The translations under genes were made by a program, and so were the position numbers. Source: Thermotogae bacterium (GTDB lineage Bacteria; Thermotogota; Thermotogae; Petrotogales; Kosmotogaceae). From it: a stretch of DNA of 20,211 bases. Numbering within the stretch: position 1 is the stretch's first letter; every line of letters begins with the position of its first letter. The stretch is taken from contig QNAR01000011.1 in NCBI GenBank assembly GCA_003643975.1, positions 1-20,211 of the forward strand, in the 5' to 3' direction. Shown here piece by piece: positions 1 through 8,394 of the stretch. Under the pieces are notes generated by a model, which was not told the origin of the DNA, made no database searches, and worked only from the letters and a program-made list of their open reading frames with translations.

Positions 1-423
1 GCTGACGACTATATAACTAAGCCTTTTAGTGTCAGAGAGGTATTAGCAAGGATTAGAGCTGTATTCAGAAGAATTCAGCAAAGTATCCAGGCTAAGGAGG
101 AAAGGCCGAAGAAGATAACGGCGAGAGATCTTGAAATCGATACAGAAAAGTATGAAGTCAGAGTTCGCGGAAAGCTAGTGAGCCTTACTCCATTGGAATT
201 TGAATTGTTGAGGTTCCTTGCTGAAAATGAAGGAAAAGTCTTTAGCAGGGATGTGCTTCTCGATAAATTGTGGGGATACGATTATTACGGAGACACAAGA
301 ACTGTTGATGTGCACATCAGAAGACTGAGAACAAAGATCGAAGAAGATCCATCAAATCCCAAGTACATAATGACAGTTAGAGGAAAGGGGTACAAATTCA
401 GGGATCCTGGAAAGGAAGACTGA
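1..423 (+). CDS. OmpR/PhoB-family response regulator, 3' part (5' end outside window)
   Basis: The reading frame is open from base 1, so the gene starts upstream of the window; 140 residues are visible. The first residues (ADDYITKPF) are the end of a receiver domain and include the conserved lysine of the K-P-F motif. The phospho-acceptor aspartate lies outside. After a short linker comes a complete winged-helix DNA-binding domain (about residues 40-137) with the usual LTPLEFELL, TVDVHIRRLR-K and VRGKGYKF motifs. This is a two-component transcription factor that binds DNA when its receiver is phosphorylated. The kinase gene begins four bases after its stop, so the two form a cognate pair. The T. 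maritima pair DrrA/HpkA is the likely counterpart (from memory). The target genes cannot be told from this window; phosphate control is possible because the pair is PhoB/PhoR-like. Confidence 0.93.
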   Translation, partial: ADDYITKPFSVREVLARIRAVFRRIQQSIQAKEERPKKITARDLEIDTEKYEVRVRGKLVSLTPLEFELLRFLAENEGKVFSRDVLLDKLWGYDYYGDTRTVDVHIRRLRTKIEEDPSNPKYIMTVRGKGYKFRDPGKED

Positions 424-426
424 ATC

Positions 427-1677
427 TTGATTTATGTTATAACAATAATGGCAGCGCTTATTGCGCTGCTGTTTTTCGAATTTTTAACTTGCAGAAGGAC
501 TATAAGCAGATTCATGAAGATAAAGAGACGCATAGCTCGGTTAACAGGAGTAGATGAAAAAGCTGAAATCATCAGCGTTTATGACGCGCTGAGAAAACTC
601 ATCAGGGATAAAGATGCACATATCGAAATGCTCACTGGAAAAGTCGAATACATGAGAAATGTACTTGATAACATGAACGAAGCTTTTCTCATCGTTGATG
701 AAAACGGGAAGATCGAATATATCAACAATGCTGTTAAAAAGATTGTAGATACCTCCGGGATAATTGGGAAAAAACTAACAGATGTGCTGAACAATTTTTT
801 CATAGGAGATCTTTATGAAGAACTAATGGAGACAAAAGCACCGCAGCATAGTGAGATCACGTTCTTTGGAACCAGGAGGGAATATTTTGATTGTGAAATG
901 ATACCCGTTTCCCACGCAGGTGTGAACCACGTAATCATCATTTTGAGAGATATAACAAAGGAAAAACAACTGGAAGCGATCAGAAGAGAGTTTGTGTCAG
1001 ACGTTTCTCATGAGTTAAGAACACCTCTTACTTCGATTCATGGATATGCGGAAACGCTTTTGGATCATGATCTGAACGACAAAGAAACGGTTCAGCATTT
1101 TTTAAGCATCATTGAAAAAGAATCTGCGAGAATGACAAGATTGATCAATGACCTCCTTGATGTGGAGAAATTAGAATCGGGAGATGCTCAATTCGCAGTT
1201 ACGGATGTAGAGCTTTCAGAAGTTGGTAGATATGTTTTGAAAATAATTGGTAACCTCGCCAAAGAGCTCGGAATAAAGGTTATGAATGACTTTGAAGAAG
1301 GAGTTTTTGTTGAGGGTGATTTTGATAGACTGGTACAGCTAACCTTAAACCTTGTGGACAATGCAGTCAAATACACAGCTGTAAAAGAACATGGTCCAAA
1401 GGAAGTTTGGCTTCGCATATATGCACTGGCAAATTTCGCCTTTATTGAAGTAGAAGACACAGGTGTAGGCATTCCAGATGAAGCGCAGAAAAGGATATTC
1501 GAAAGGTTTTTCAGAGTAGATAAAGCGCGTTCACGGAAAATGGGGGGTACTGGTTTGGGGCTGGCTATTGTAAAATTTATTGCTGATAAGTTGAATGCCA
1601 CAGTTGAACTTGAAAGTGAATATGGTAGCGGGACAACCTTCAGAGTAAAAATTCCACTTAAGAAGGTGATAAAGTGA
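427..1677 (+). CDS. PhoR-type sensor histidine kinase (TM-PAS-HisKA-HATPase)
   Basis: A 416-residue membrane sensor kinase. It has one hydrophobic segment at residues 3-20, a basic linker, a PAS-like sensor domain at about 75-180 (ending in ILRDITKEKQLE), and a dimerisation/phosphoacceptor domain with the H box FVSDVSHELRTPLTS, in which His195 is the predicted phosphorylation site. The catalytic ATPase domain follows: N box NLVDNAVKYT, G1 box VEDTGVGIP, F box FERFFRVD and G2 box GGTGLGLAIVK. All catalytic boxes look intact. The start is TTG, four bases after the regulator's stop, so the genes are probably translationally coupled. There is no large extracytoplasmic loop, so sensing is probably cytoplasmic through PAS or through partner proteins, as in PhoR. 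The stop overlaps the GTG start of the next gene. Confidence 0.95.
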   Translation: MIYVITIMAALIALLFFEFLTCRRTISRFMKIKRRIARLTGVDEKAEIISVYDALRKLIRDKDAHIEMLTGKVEYMRNVLDNMNEAFLIVDENGKIEYINNAVKKIVDTSGIIGKKLTDVLNNFFIGDLYEELMETKAPQHSEITFFGTRREYFDCEMIPVSHAGVNHVIIILRDITKEKQLEAIRREFVSDVSHELRTPLTSIHGYAETLLDHDLNDKETVQHFLSIIEKESARMTRLINDLLDVEKLESGDAQFAVTDVELSEVGRYVLKIIGNLAKELGIKVMNDFEEGVFVEGDFDRLVQLTLNLVDNAVKYTAVKEHGPKEVWLRIYALANFAFIEVEDTGVGIPDEAQKRIFERFFRVDKARSRKMGGTGLGLAIVKFIADKLNATVELESEYGSGTTFRVKIPLKKVIK

Positions 1678-2975
1678 GGATCTACGATATTATTTTGAAA
1701 AAAAGAGATGGTGATTCTAACACAAAAGAAGAAATCCGAACCCTTATTGAAGGTTATGTAAAGGGTGAAGTCCCCGATTATCAAATTTCCGCCTGGCTTA
1801 TGGCGGTCTTTTTCAATCATATGACACCCAAAGAATGTTCAGACTTAACGGAAGTAATATTGAATTCCGGTGAAAAAATCGATCTTTCTTCAATAAAAGG
1901 AATTAAGGTAGATAAGCATTCCACAGGCGGTGTTGGTGACAAGGTTACTCTGGTTCTTGGTCCCATTGTTGCTTCGCTCGGCTTAACTTTTGCGAAGCTT
2001 TCTGGAAGAGGGCTTGGGCACACTGGTGGTACGATAGATAAACTGGAATCTATTCCTGGTTTTAAAACAACTCTAGAAAAGGAAGAATTTTTTTCAATCG
2101 TAAATAATATCGGGATTGCGGTAGCTGGCCAAACTGCAAACATTGCTCCCGCTGATAAGAAGTTGTATGCGTTGAGAGATGTTACCGCAACTGTTGATGA
2201 AATCTCGCTTATTGCTTCCAGCATTATGGGTAAGAAACTTGCAATCGGTTCCGATATCATAGTGCTTGATGTGAAAACCGGTTCAGGAGCTTTCATGAAA
2301 AAGCTTGAAGACGCCCGAAAACTCGCGAAAGCAATGCTCGATATTGGAAAAAGACATGGAAGAAAAATGTCAGCAGTTGTAAGTGACATGAACCAACCTC
2401 TTGGAAATATGGTGGGGAACGCACTTGAAGTTCGAGAAGCCATAGAAACACTAAAAGGGGAAGGACCAAAGGATCTTTTGGAACTAACGGTTGCCATTGC
2501 GGAAAGAATGGCAATTTTATCCGGAATAGTTGATGGAGAGAGCGCAAGAAAAATGATCTATGAAACCATCACCTCTGGCCAAGCACTCAAGAAGTTTGAA
2601 GAATTCGTTGAAGCACAAGGCGGGAACCCTGAAGTGGTCGATAAGCCAGAGCAAATTCTCCCAGCTTCACAGTATAAGTTTACCGTGGAAAGCCCTCAGA
2701 AAGGATTCATAAAAAGTATAGATGCCCAGGAAATAGGGATTTCTGCAATGGTGTTGGGTGCTGGGCGTGAAAAGAAAGGTGACAAGATTGATCCAGCTGT
2801 TGGCATTGAAATATTGAAAAAGGTAGGAGAAAGAGTAGAAGCTGGAGAACCGTTGGCTGTTATTTACACCAATGATGTGAACAGATATGAATATGCTAGA
2901 AAAAGATTGCTTGAGGCTTACAGCTTCTCAATGGATGAAGTTCCAAAACTTGAACTCATACATGAGATATTTTGA
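1674..2975 (+). CDS. pdp: Pyrimidine-nucleoside phosphorylase (thymidine phosphorylase family)
   Basis: Phosphorolyses uridine or (deoxy)thymidine to the free base and (deoxy)ribose-1-phosphate in pyrimidine salvage; cytosolic and dimeric in this family. The 433-residue length equals the usual Pdp length. The family signature is present as SGRGLGHTGGTIDKLESIPG, and a glycine-rich phosphate-binding stretch (KHSTGGVGDKVTL) precedes it. The C-terminal domain (about 340-433, with the GAREKKGDKIDPAVGI stretch) is typical of the family. The GTG start lies inside the kinase's stop region (4-base overlap), with an upstream AAGAAGGTGAT-like ribosome-binding site inside the kinase gene. Deciding between Pdp and DeoA specificity needs biochemical or phylogenetic data; length and sequence favour Pdp. 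Translational coupling to a two-component system is unusual for a salvage enzyme. Confidence 0.95.
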   Translation: MRIYDIILKKRDGDSNTKEEIRTLIEGYVKGEVPDYQISAWLMAVFFNHMTPKECSDLTEVILNSGEKIDLSSIKGIKVDKHSTGGVGDKVTLVLGPIVASLGLTFAKLSGRGLGHTGGTIDKLESIPGFKTTLEKEEFFSIVNNIGIAVAGQTANIAPADKKLYALRDVTATVDEISLIASSIMGKKLAIGSDIIVLDVKTGSGAFMKKLEDARKLAKAMLDIGKRHGRKMSAVVSDMNQPLGNMVGNALEVREAIETLKGEGPKDLLELTVAIAERMAILSGIVDGESARKMIYETITSGQALKKFEEFVEAQGGNPEVVDKPEQILPASQYKFTVESPQKGFIKSIDAQEIGISAMVLGAGREKKGDKIDPAVGIEILKKVGERVEAGEPLAVIYTNDVNRYEYARKRLLEAYSFSMDEVPKLELIHEIF

Positions 2976-2984
2976 GGTTTGAAA

Positions 2985-4667
2985 ATGTGGAAAAGTATTT
3001 TGATCACTATCATGATAATGCTCCTGTCAACATTAGCTCTTTCTAAAACTCTTGTATTCTCCTATGCAGGGAAGCTTTATCAGTTTTCCGAAGAAATGCT
3101 ATTTAAGGACGGTTCCCGTAATTTTGTGTCAGTTGATTTTGTAGATGAAGTTTTGAAAGATAGCATAGTCTCATCATCTGCGAATGGAAAAGAACTTTTT
3201 ATAATACTTCCAGGTGGAAAGATGCTATCTGTTTACGCGAACTCAGAGAAAGCTATTTTGGACTTCAATGAAACATTTGAACATGTGGTATTATCAAAAG
3301 GCTCAAAGATTTATCTCGATGCAAGTTTCATTTGTTACTTTTTAAATCTTTCACAAACCGAGACGGAGAGTAGCGTTATTTTCTATGATCAGCCTTTCAG
3401 GCTTATGAACGTACAAAAAGGCACTGATAGTGTCATTTTTGAATTTGACAGACCTGTTCCTATGGGATTCATGAACTACTGGCATACAGAAACCGGGGCT
3501 CTGATTGTAACCTTCAAGCCCGTTGTATCGGATGATGTGAATATTGGCAGTGAATTTGAGGTTTATTCGGGCAAGCAAATGCTGAGATTTTTGTTAGATG
3601 GGAAAAGCGAGTGGTATCAGGCTTATCCTGTCTTTGACGGAAAACGGGTTATCATTCGTAAATCTTCCGGATGGGGGAGAGTATTATCAACTTCATCTGG
3701 TGAAAGTTATAAACTCAGTAGTGTCGAGGGAATAGTTTCCGGTAGAAAATTCGTGATTACCCTCCTTGAATTTGAGCCAGAGGCTTTCAAAATAGAACTA
3801 GCCTATGGAGGAAATGGGATTCCTTCTGTTAGGGATATACGGGACATTGCAGAGAAAAATGGTGCATTTGCAGTTATAAATGCGGGATATTTTGACCCAT
3901 CTAACAATTTTCCAATTGGTTTGTTGGTAGATAAAGGCGAAATCGTTAGCCTCCCTTCTCTGGGCAGACCCATCTTTTTTGTTACCCGAGATGGGGAAAT
4001 AGGGATTTCGAGAATGGATATCGAGCTATTTCTAAAAGTCAACGAGAGAAAGGTTAGAATTAAAGGTGTAAACACGCCTTATAAAGGAGAGCTTCTCGTT
4101 TACAATGATCATTTCAATGGTATTATTCCTTACTATGAGGACTTTACCTATTTGAACATAAAGAACGGCATTGTGGTTGGAAAAAGCTATAATGAAAGAG
4201 TTGAGAAAGGGACCTATACACTGTTGATTTCTCCAACAGGGCTTGAAAAAACCGGTGAAATAGATGTTGGACAGAAAGTTGAGTTTGAAACCTACAACAG
4301 CTATGGATATAACCTTGATTTTGCCGTAGAAGGAGGTCCCTTGATAATATCTAATGGCGATCCGGCAAGCGAATACGAAAGAAATTTTTATAATTCCTCC
4401 TTGCTGGATAACAGAGCACCCAGAACCTTTGTGGGAATAACTACACGCGGGTCGCTGGTTTTTATGGTTGTTGATGGGTATCAGTCAAGAAGCTATGGAT
4501 TAAGTTTTAAAGAAATGATAGAATTTTTCTCGGACAAAAATTTTTCCAATTTGATGTGTCTGGACGGTGGGCGAAGTTCAGCGATCGTTGTCGGGGGTAA
4601 GTTGTTAAATTCCCCTTCTTCTGGAGCGCCTGTCCTTCCTGTTGCCATAATGATAGATTATAAATAG
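2985..4667 (+). CDS. Secreted phosphodiester glycosidase family protein (NAGPA/DUF2233 domain)
   Basis: A 560-residue exported protein. The N-terminus is a signal peptide (MWKSILITIMIMLLSTLALS). An upstream TTG at 2979 is in frame, but ATG at 2985 stands six bases after GAGGT and is preferred. Residues of about 20-240 are beta-rich and may hold stalk-like domains resembling copper-amine-oxidase N domains (weak inference). The C-terminal half matches the phosphodiester glycosidase fold of human NAGPA and the bacterial DUF2233 family. Visible motifs are VINAGYFD (starting at residue 297), IGLLVDKGEI, FAVEGGPLII, APRTFVGI and MCLDGGRSSAI (LDGG at 526-529). Family members cleave sugar phosphodiesters or act on cell-wall glycans; the substrate here is unknown. 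It starts ten bases after pdp and ends just before the EF-G-like gene, so it belongs to the same operon. Confidence 0.85.
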   Translation: MWKSILITIMIMLLSTLALSKTLVFSYAGKLYQFSEEMLFKDGSRNFVSVDFVDEVLKDSIVSSSANGKELFIILPGGKMLSVYANSEKAILDFNETFEHVVLSKGSKIYLDASFICYFLNLSQTETESSVIFYDQPFRLMNVQKGTDSVIFEFDRPVPMGFMNYWHTETGALIVTFKPVVSDDVNIGSEFEVYSGKQMLRFLLDGKSEWYQAYPVFDGKRVIIRKSSGWGRVLSTSSGESYKLSSVEGIVSGRKFVITLLEFEPEAFKIELAYGGNGIPSVRDIRDIAEKNGAFAVINAGYFDPSNNFPIGLLVDKGEIVSLPSLGRPIFFVTRDGEIGISRMDIELFLKVNERKVRIKGVNTPYKGELLVYNDHFNGIIPYYEDFTYLNIKNGIVVGKSYNERVEKGTYTLLISPTGLEKTGEIDVGQKVEFETYNSYGYNLDFAVEGGPLIISNGDPASEYERNFYNSSLLDNRAPRTFVGITTRGSLVFMVVDGYQSRSYGLSFKEMIEFFSDKNFSNLMCLDGGRSSAIVVGGKLLNSPSSGAPVLPVAIMIDYK

Positions 4668-4684
4668 TTTTGGAGGTGGAGTTT

Positions 4685-6754
4685 ATGGACAAGATCAATC
4701 CCAAAGACAAACGAAACATTGTTCTTTTGGGTCATCATGGTTGTGGTAAAACCCATTTAATCGATTCCATTCTTTTTACTTCGGGGAAACTTGATCGAAC
4801 AGGTGTATTCGTCACAGATACCGAAGAAGCTGAAAAAAACCGCAAAGCGAGCTTTTCTCTCGGTATTACCGGCTTAAGCCATAAAGGCGTGAGAATAAAC
4901 TTGGTGGACACTCCGGGCATGGCAGAGTTCCATGCAGAAACAGTTAATGGTCTTTACTCTTCTGAGAATGTTTTGACAGTCATCAACGCTGTTTCTGGCA
5001 TGGAAATAATGACAGAAAGATTCGGAAATATTGCCAAGGAACTGAACAAAAGCATAATGGTTTTCTTCAACATGTTGGACAAAGATCGTGCCGGTTACAA
5101 GGCCACTCTCGATGAAATCAGAGAAACTTTTGAAAGAACCCCTGTTTTGTTACAGCTTCCAATAGGGAGTGCTTCTGAACTCAAGGGTATAGTTGATCTC
5201 GTGGAAAACAAGGCATATATTTATGAAGGCGAAACCGGTAAATTCAATGTCGAAGATGTTCCAGCTGATCTCCAGAACGCCGTAGAAGAAGCTAGAACAA
5301 AGATGATAGAAGACGTAATCGAAACTGATGAAGCTCTGATGGAAAAATATTTTGAGGGAGAAGAAATCACCACCGATGAACTCAAGGAAACCTTGAGAAA
5401 GGCGTATGTTGAGAATCAGATTATCCCTGTGCTTCTTGGTTCCGCTATGAAAAACATAGGTATCAATCTCCTTCTTGACACTTTTGTATCATTGGGAAAA
5501 ACACCCGAGGAGGCAGCGCCTTGGTCTGCTGAACTCGTAAATGGTGGAGAAATCTTGGTAGAGCCTTTAGAATCTGAACCTCTTGTGGGATACATTTTTA
5601 AATCTACCGTTGACCCATTTGTGGGAAAATTGACCTTCATTAAGGTCATTTCTGGTTCATTAAAACAGGGTGATTCTTTTATGGTTGTGGACCAGGATTC
5701 CACAGAAAAAGCTGGGCACTTACTGATAGTTGATGGCACAAAAGATATCGAACTCACAGAAGCCTCTCTTGGTGATATTGTTAAAATTGCCAAGCTGAAA
5801 AAGAGCGCTGTCGGAGACACCATCACACATAAAGACCGCCAATTAAAGCTTAAATTGCTTGATTGGCCAGAACCCATGTTGTCAAAATCTGTTCAGCCAA
5901 AATCCAAATCGGATATTGATAAAATTAGCAATGGTCTCTCAAGGCTGGCCGAATCAGATCCAACCTTTGTCTGGGAACACGATGCAGAAACTGGTGAGAC
6001 TGTTATTTCCGGCCTTGGCAGTGTTCATCTCGATATCATGGTGGAAAGACTCAAGAAGCTATTTTCTGTGGATGTGGAAGTGGGAAAACCAAAGATAGCC
6101 TACCGAGAAACTATTAGAAGAAAAGTTACAGCAGAGTACAAGCACAAGAAACAGACAGGCGGTCATGGGCAATATGGACATGTTCAAATTGAAATAGAAC
6201 CGCTGGAAAGAGGTGCTGGTTTTGAATTTGTTGATAAGATAGTTGGAGGCGTAATTCCCAAGAACTACATCCCGGCCGTTGAAAAAGGTATCAAAGAAGC
6301 GATGAAAAAGGGTGTTCTGGCCAGTTACCCTGTTGTTGACGTACGCGTTACCTTAGTTTATGGGTCATATCATGATGTTGATTCTTCTGACATGTCTTTC
6401 CAGATAGCTGCCAGCCAGGCATTCAAAAAAGGTATGCAGGAAGCTAACCCGGTTATCCTCGAACCAATTATGGATGTGGAAATATTTGTCCCGGACGAAA
6501 ATGCTGGTGATGTAATGGGCGAAGTTACTTCTCGAAGAGGCAGACCCATGGGAATGGAATCCGTTGGTAAGGGTATTAGTAAGGTCATCGCACAGGTTCC
6601 ATTGTCAGAAATGCTTGATTTCTCCAGTAAATTGAGTTCAATAACCAGTGGTAGAGGGTACTTTACCATGAAATTTGCTGGCTATCAGGAAACACCACCT
6701 GATATTCAACAAAAGGTCATTGTGGAAAGACAGCGAGAATTGGAAGAAGAATAA
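4685..6754 (+). CDS. Elongation factor G-like translational GTPase (EF-G paralogue)
   Basis: A 689-residue protein with EF-G architecture: GTPase domain (about 1-275), beta-barrel domain II, domain III, domain IV beginning near YKHKKQTGGHGQYGHV, and the C-terminal domain V. ATG at 4685 follows GGAGGTGG by five bases; the in-frame TTG at 4670 precedes that site and is rejected. This is not canonical FusA. The P loop is GHHGCGKTHL, the DTPGH of EF-G is DTPGM (Met79 in place of the catalytic histidine position), and the NKxD guanine-specificity motif reads NMLD (129-132). The EF-G-like subfamily, including Thermus EF-G-2, is known to vary at the DTPG(H) position; the Lys-to-Met change in G4 is more surprising. 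A ribosome-associated role is likely, but efficient translocation is not assured. A terminator follows directly. Confidence 0.92.
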   Translation: MDKINPKDKRNIVLLGHHGCGKTHLIDSILFTSGKLDRTGVFVTDTEEAEKNRKASFSLGITGLSHKGVRINLVDTPGMAEFHAETVNGLYSSENVLTVINAVSGMEIMTERFGNIAKELNKSIMVFFNMLDKDRAGYKATLDEIRETFERTPVLLQLPIGSASELKGIVDLVENKAYIYEGETGKFNVEDVPADLQNAVEEARTKMIEDVIETDEALMEKYFEGEEITTDELKETLRKAYVENQIIPVLLGSAMKNIGINLLLDTFVSLGKTPEEAAPWSAELVNGGEILVEPLESEPLVGYIFKSTVDPFVGKLTFIKVISGSLKQGDSFMVVDQDSTEKAGHLLIVDGTKDIELTEASLGDIVKIAKLKKSAVGDTITHKDRQLKLKLLDWPEPMLSKSVQPKSKSDIDKISNGLSRLAESDPTFVWEHDAETGETVISGLGSVHLDIMVERLKKLFSVDVEVGKPKIAYRETIRRKVTAEYKHKKQTGGHGQYGHVQIEIEPLERGAGFEFVDKIVGGVIPKNYIPAVEKGIKEAMKKGVLASYPVVDVRVTLVYGSYHDVDSSDMSFQIAASQAFKKGMQEANPVILEPIMDVEIFVPDENAGDVMGEVTSRRGRPMGMESVGKGISKVIAQVPLSEMLDFSSKLSSITSGRGYFTMKFAGYQETPPDIQQKVIVERQRELEEE

Positions 6755-6762
6755 GCTTACTA

Positions 6763-6790
6763 AAAAGAGGGGGCTTGAGCCCCCTCTTTT
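6763..6790 (+). terminator. Intrinsic terminator after the EF-G-like gene
   Basis: A perfect 12-bp stem, AAAAGAGGGGGC / GCCCCCTCTTTT, with a TTGA loop begins eight bases after the gene's stop codon. It ends in TTTT followed by CATTTTT. The G/C core followed by U residues is the classic Rho-independent form. Because the stem starts with AAAA on the other side, it could work in both directions, but no minus-strand gene points at it. It marks the end of the first operon. Confidence 0.93.
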
Positions 6791-6850
6791 CATTTTTAAG
6801 ACCATGAACTGTGAAAGAATTCTATTAGTCTGAAGTAAGAAGGGGATATT

Positions 6851-7129
6851 ATGCACTTTGGATACAAAAGCTATGTGATAAAACTCTACGGAATAAGATC
6901 TTTAAAAGAAAAAAGAAGCATTTCAAAAAGATTACAAAATGAGTTAAAAAAATCCTTCAATGCATCTGTTATAGAAAGTGGCAAGCATGATTCAAAAAAC
7001 TGGCTGGAAATTTCAGCCGGAATGATTGCAAATTCAAAAGGCGAGCTGGAATCACTTTTCCAATGTATTGAAAAGAGGATTTCCGAAAACGGATTCGATA
7101 TCATTGAAGTAACCACAGAAATCTGGTAA
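6851..7129 (+). CDS. DUF503 / YlxP-like small protein
   Basis: A 92-residue protein with the DUF503 pattern: a beta strand (YVIKLYGIRSLKEKRS), a conserved L-K-E-K-R element, a helix, and the C-terminal strand IIEVTTEIW. The family (B. subtilis YlxP) has a ferredoxin-like fold; it is often found near rbfA/infB and has been linked to ribosome maturation, but its biochemical role is unsettled. Here it stands apart from that locus and follows an EF-G-like gene after a terminator. ATG is preceded by AAGGGGAT. The upstream 60 bases show only weak promoter-like hexamers. The next gene starts 17 bases downstream. Confidence 0.85.
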   Translation: MHFGYKSYVIKLYGIRSLKEKRSISKRLQNELKKSFNASVIESGKHDSKNWLEISAGMIANSKGELESLFQCIEKRISENGFDIIEVTTEIW

Positions 7130-7146
7130 ATCAAGGAGGTGGGGAT

Positions 7147-8394
7147 ATGAAAAAGGCAACAGTGCTGCTGATTGTTTTCTTACTTTTAACTGTGTTACTC
7201 CAAGCTAAAGAGAAGCTGTATGTCTTCAACAATTTTGTGGTTTTAGTGGGCGACGCAACGCCTTCAACAGAAACTTTTACCATTGAAGCTCCGATTAATG
7301 CTAAATTAGAATGGCAAAACTTTCTCGCAACTGGATTACCTCGAGAAACTCAAATCGCTTACAAAAGGAAAGACGATCTTGAAAGTTTATACAAAAAGAA
7401 TTTAAGGAAAAATATCCGCTTTAGATTTTCATGGGGTGAAGAAAAGGAACTGTATTTGATTTCTACAACGCCGGTGCTAAAGGATATGAAGAGTGGAGCG
7501 ATTTACTACAAACCCGAAGGATATCCCATCTTTCCGGAAACGGAATTTAGTTCTGTGGACAAATTTATCCTTCACTTTCCAAAATCCCCGGAAAGCAGAA
7601 TTTTCTATTCATACGTTATTACAAACGGAGGCTGGAATGCTAGCTACATGATTAGATTTGATGAAGTGAGTATGATAACTGGTTATATGAGTCTTAATCT
7701 TGATTTTGATCCTGGGCAAAGAGAATGCTATGTTGTAGCCGCCGACATTCCTGAACCCAATATCAATCAGGTTGTAAGAGGGCTTTATAAAGCGGAAGCA
7801 CTGAACTTTGCCGCATCACCTGAGGGAAAGTCCCCGGATTTCATCTTCTATCGGTTGCCTGTCATTCCATTGGAAGGTGGCGCGAAGATCGCTTTCCTTT
7901 CAGAAGAGATAACACCGATAAAAAGGTATGTATATCGTCCCAGCTTCCTTGGTTCTTTTACAGGGGTTTCTATTGACTATGAAATCAAAAACCTTCCTTT
8001 CGATTTACCAGCTGGGACTGTGCAGCTTTTTGATGGAGATAGGTATTCAGGTTTTACTTCTATAACCACACATGTTAAAGGAGAGGTACTGAATTTAACC
8101 AACGTTGCAAAGTCGCTTGAAGTCACGGCGAAATCGAAAGATGCATTTATCGGAAAAAGCTATAACGCTTTGAAGTATCGTAGAGTTTACATATTGAAAA
8201 ATACCGATAGCGAGTCACATGAAGTTACAATTTCAGATGTTCTTCCATTGGGAACGATAAAATATGTTCTATATGTAAATGGAATTGAGAAAGAGCTAAA
8301 AATAAATGAGGGAGGCGATTTTGAGGTTACTATCACCGTTCCTGACAAAGGTGAGGTGACAATAACCCTTGAGTATTCAGTTCCAAAAAGTTGA
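7147..8394 (+). CDS. Secreted DUF4139-like beta-rich protein, function unknown
   Basis: 415 residues with a clear signal peptide (hydrophobic residues 5-18, then LQAKEK) and no later membrane span, so it is probably periplasmic or on the outer surface. The C-terminal two thirds fit the DUF4139 pattern: GGWNASYMIRFD in mid-protein, then LPAGTVQLFDGDRYSGFTSI, a YRRVYILKNTDSESHEVTI strand pair, and a closing KGEVTITLEYSV strand. DUF4139 proteins are conserved and uncharacterised; no catalytic motif is visible. ATG follows a very strong AAGGAGGTGGGG ribosome-binding site, suggesting abundant product. Its last 26 bases overlap the start of the next gene. Confidence 0.72.
   Translation: MKKATVLLIVFLLLTVLLQAKEKLYVFNNFVVLVGDATPSTETFTIEAPINAKLEWQNFLATGLPRETQIAYKRKDDLESLYKKNLRKNIRFRFSWGEEKELYLISTTPVLKDMKSGAIYYKPEGYPIFPETEFSSVDKFILHFPKSPESRIFYSYVITNGGWNASYMIRFDEVSMITGYMSLNLDFDPGQRECYVVAADIPEPNINQVVRGLYKAEALNFAASPEGKSPDFIFYRLPVIPLEGGAKIAFLSEEITPIKRYVYRPSFLGSFTGVSIDYEIKNLPFDLPAGTVQLFDGDRYSGFTSITTHVKGEVLNLTNVAKSLEVTAKSKDAFIGKSYNALKYRRVYILKNTDSESHEVTISDVLPLGTIKYVLYVNGIEKELKINEGGDFEVTITVPDKGEVTITLEYSVPKS

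Noticed and set aside
1188..2497. Long minus-strand open frames (210 and 226 codons) opposite the kinase and pdp genes
   Set aside because: Their translations are low-complexity, serine/proline/phenylalanine-rich mirror products of well-recognised genes, with no family motif and no ribosome-binding site. They are antisense shadows.
2979..2984. TTG start for the phosphodiester glycosidase gene
   Set aside because: It would sit directly against the GAGGT site. ATG at 2985 has proper spacing and gives a cleaner signal peptide.
4670..4684. TTG start for the EF-G-like gene
   Set aside because: It precedes and contains the GGAGGTGG ribosome-binding site that serves ATG 4685.
6791..6850. Promoter for the DUF503 gene
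   Set aside because: One is expected after the terminator, but the best hexamers (TATTAG, AAGAAT, TTTTTA) are poor or badly spaced, so I do not list it as a feature.
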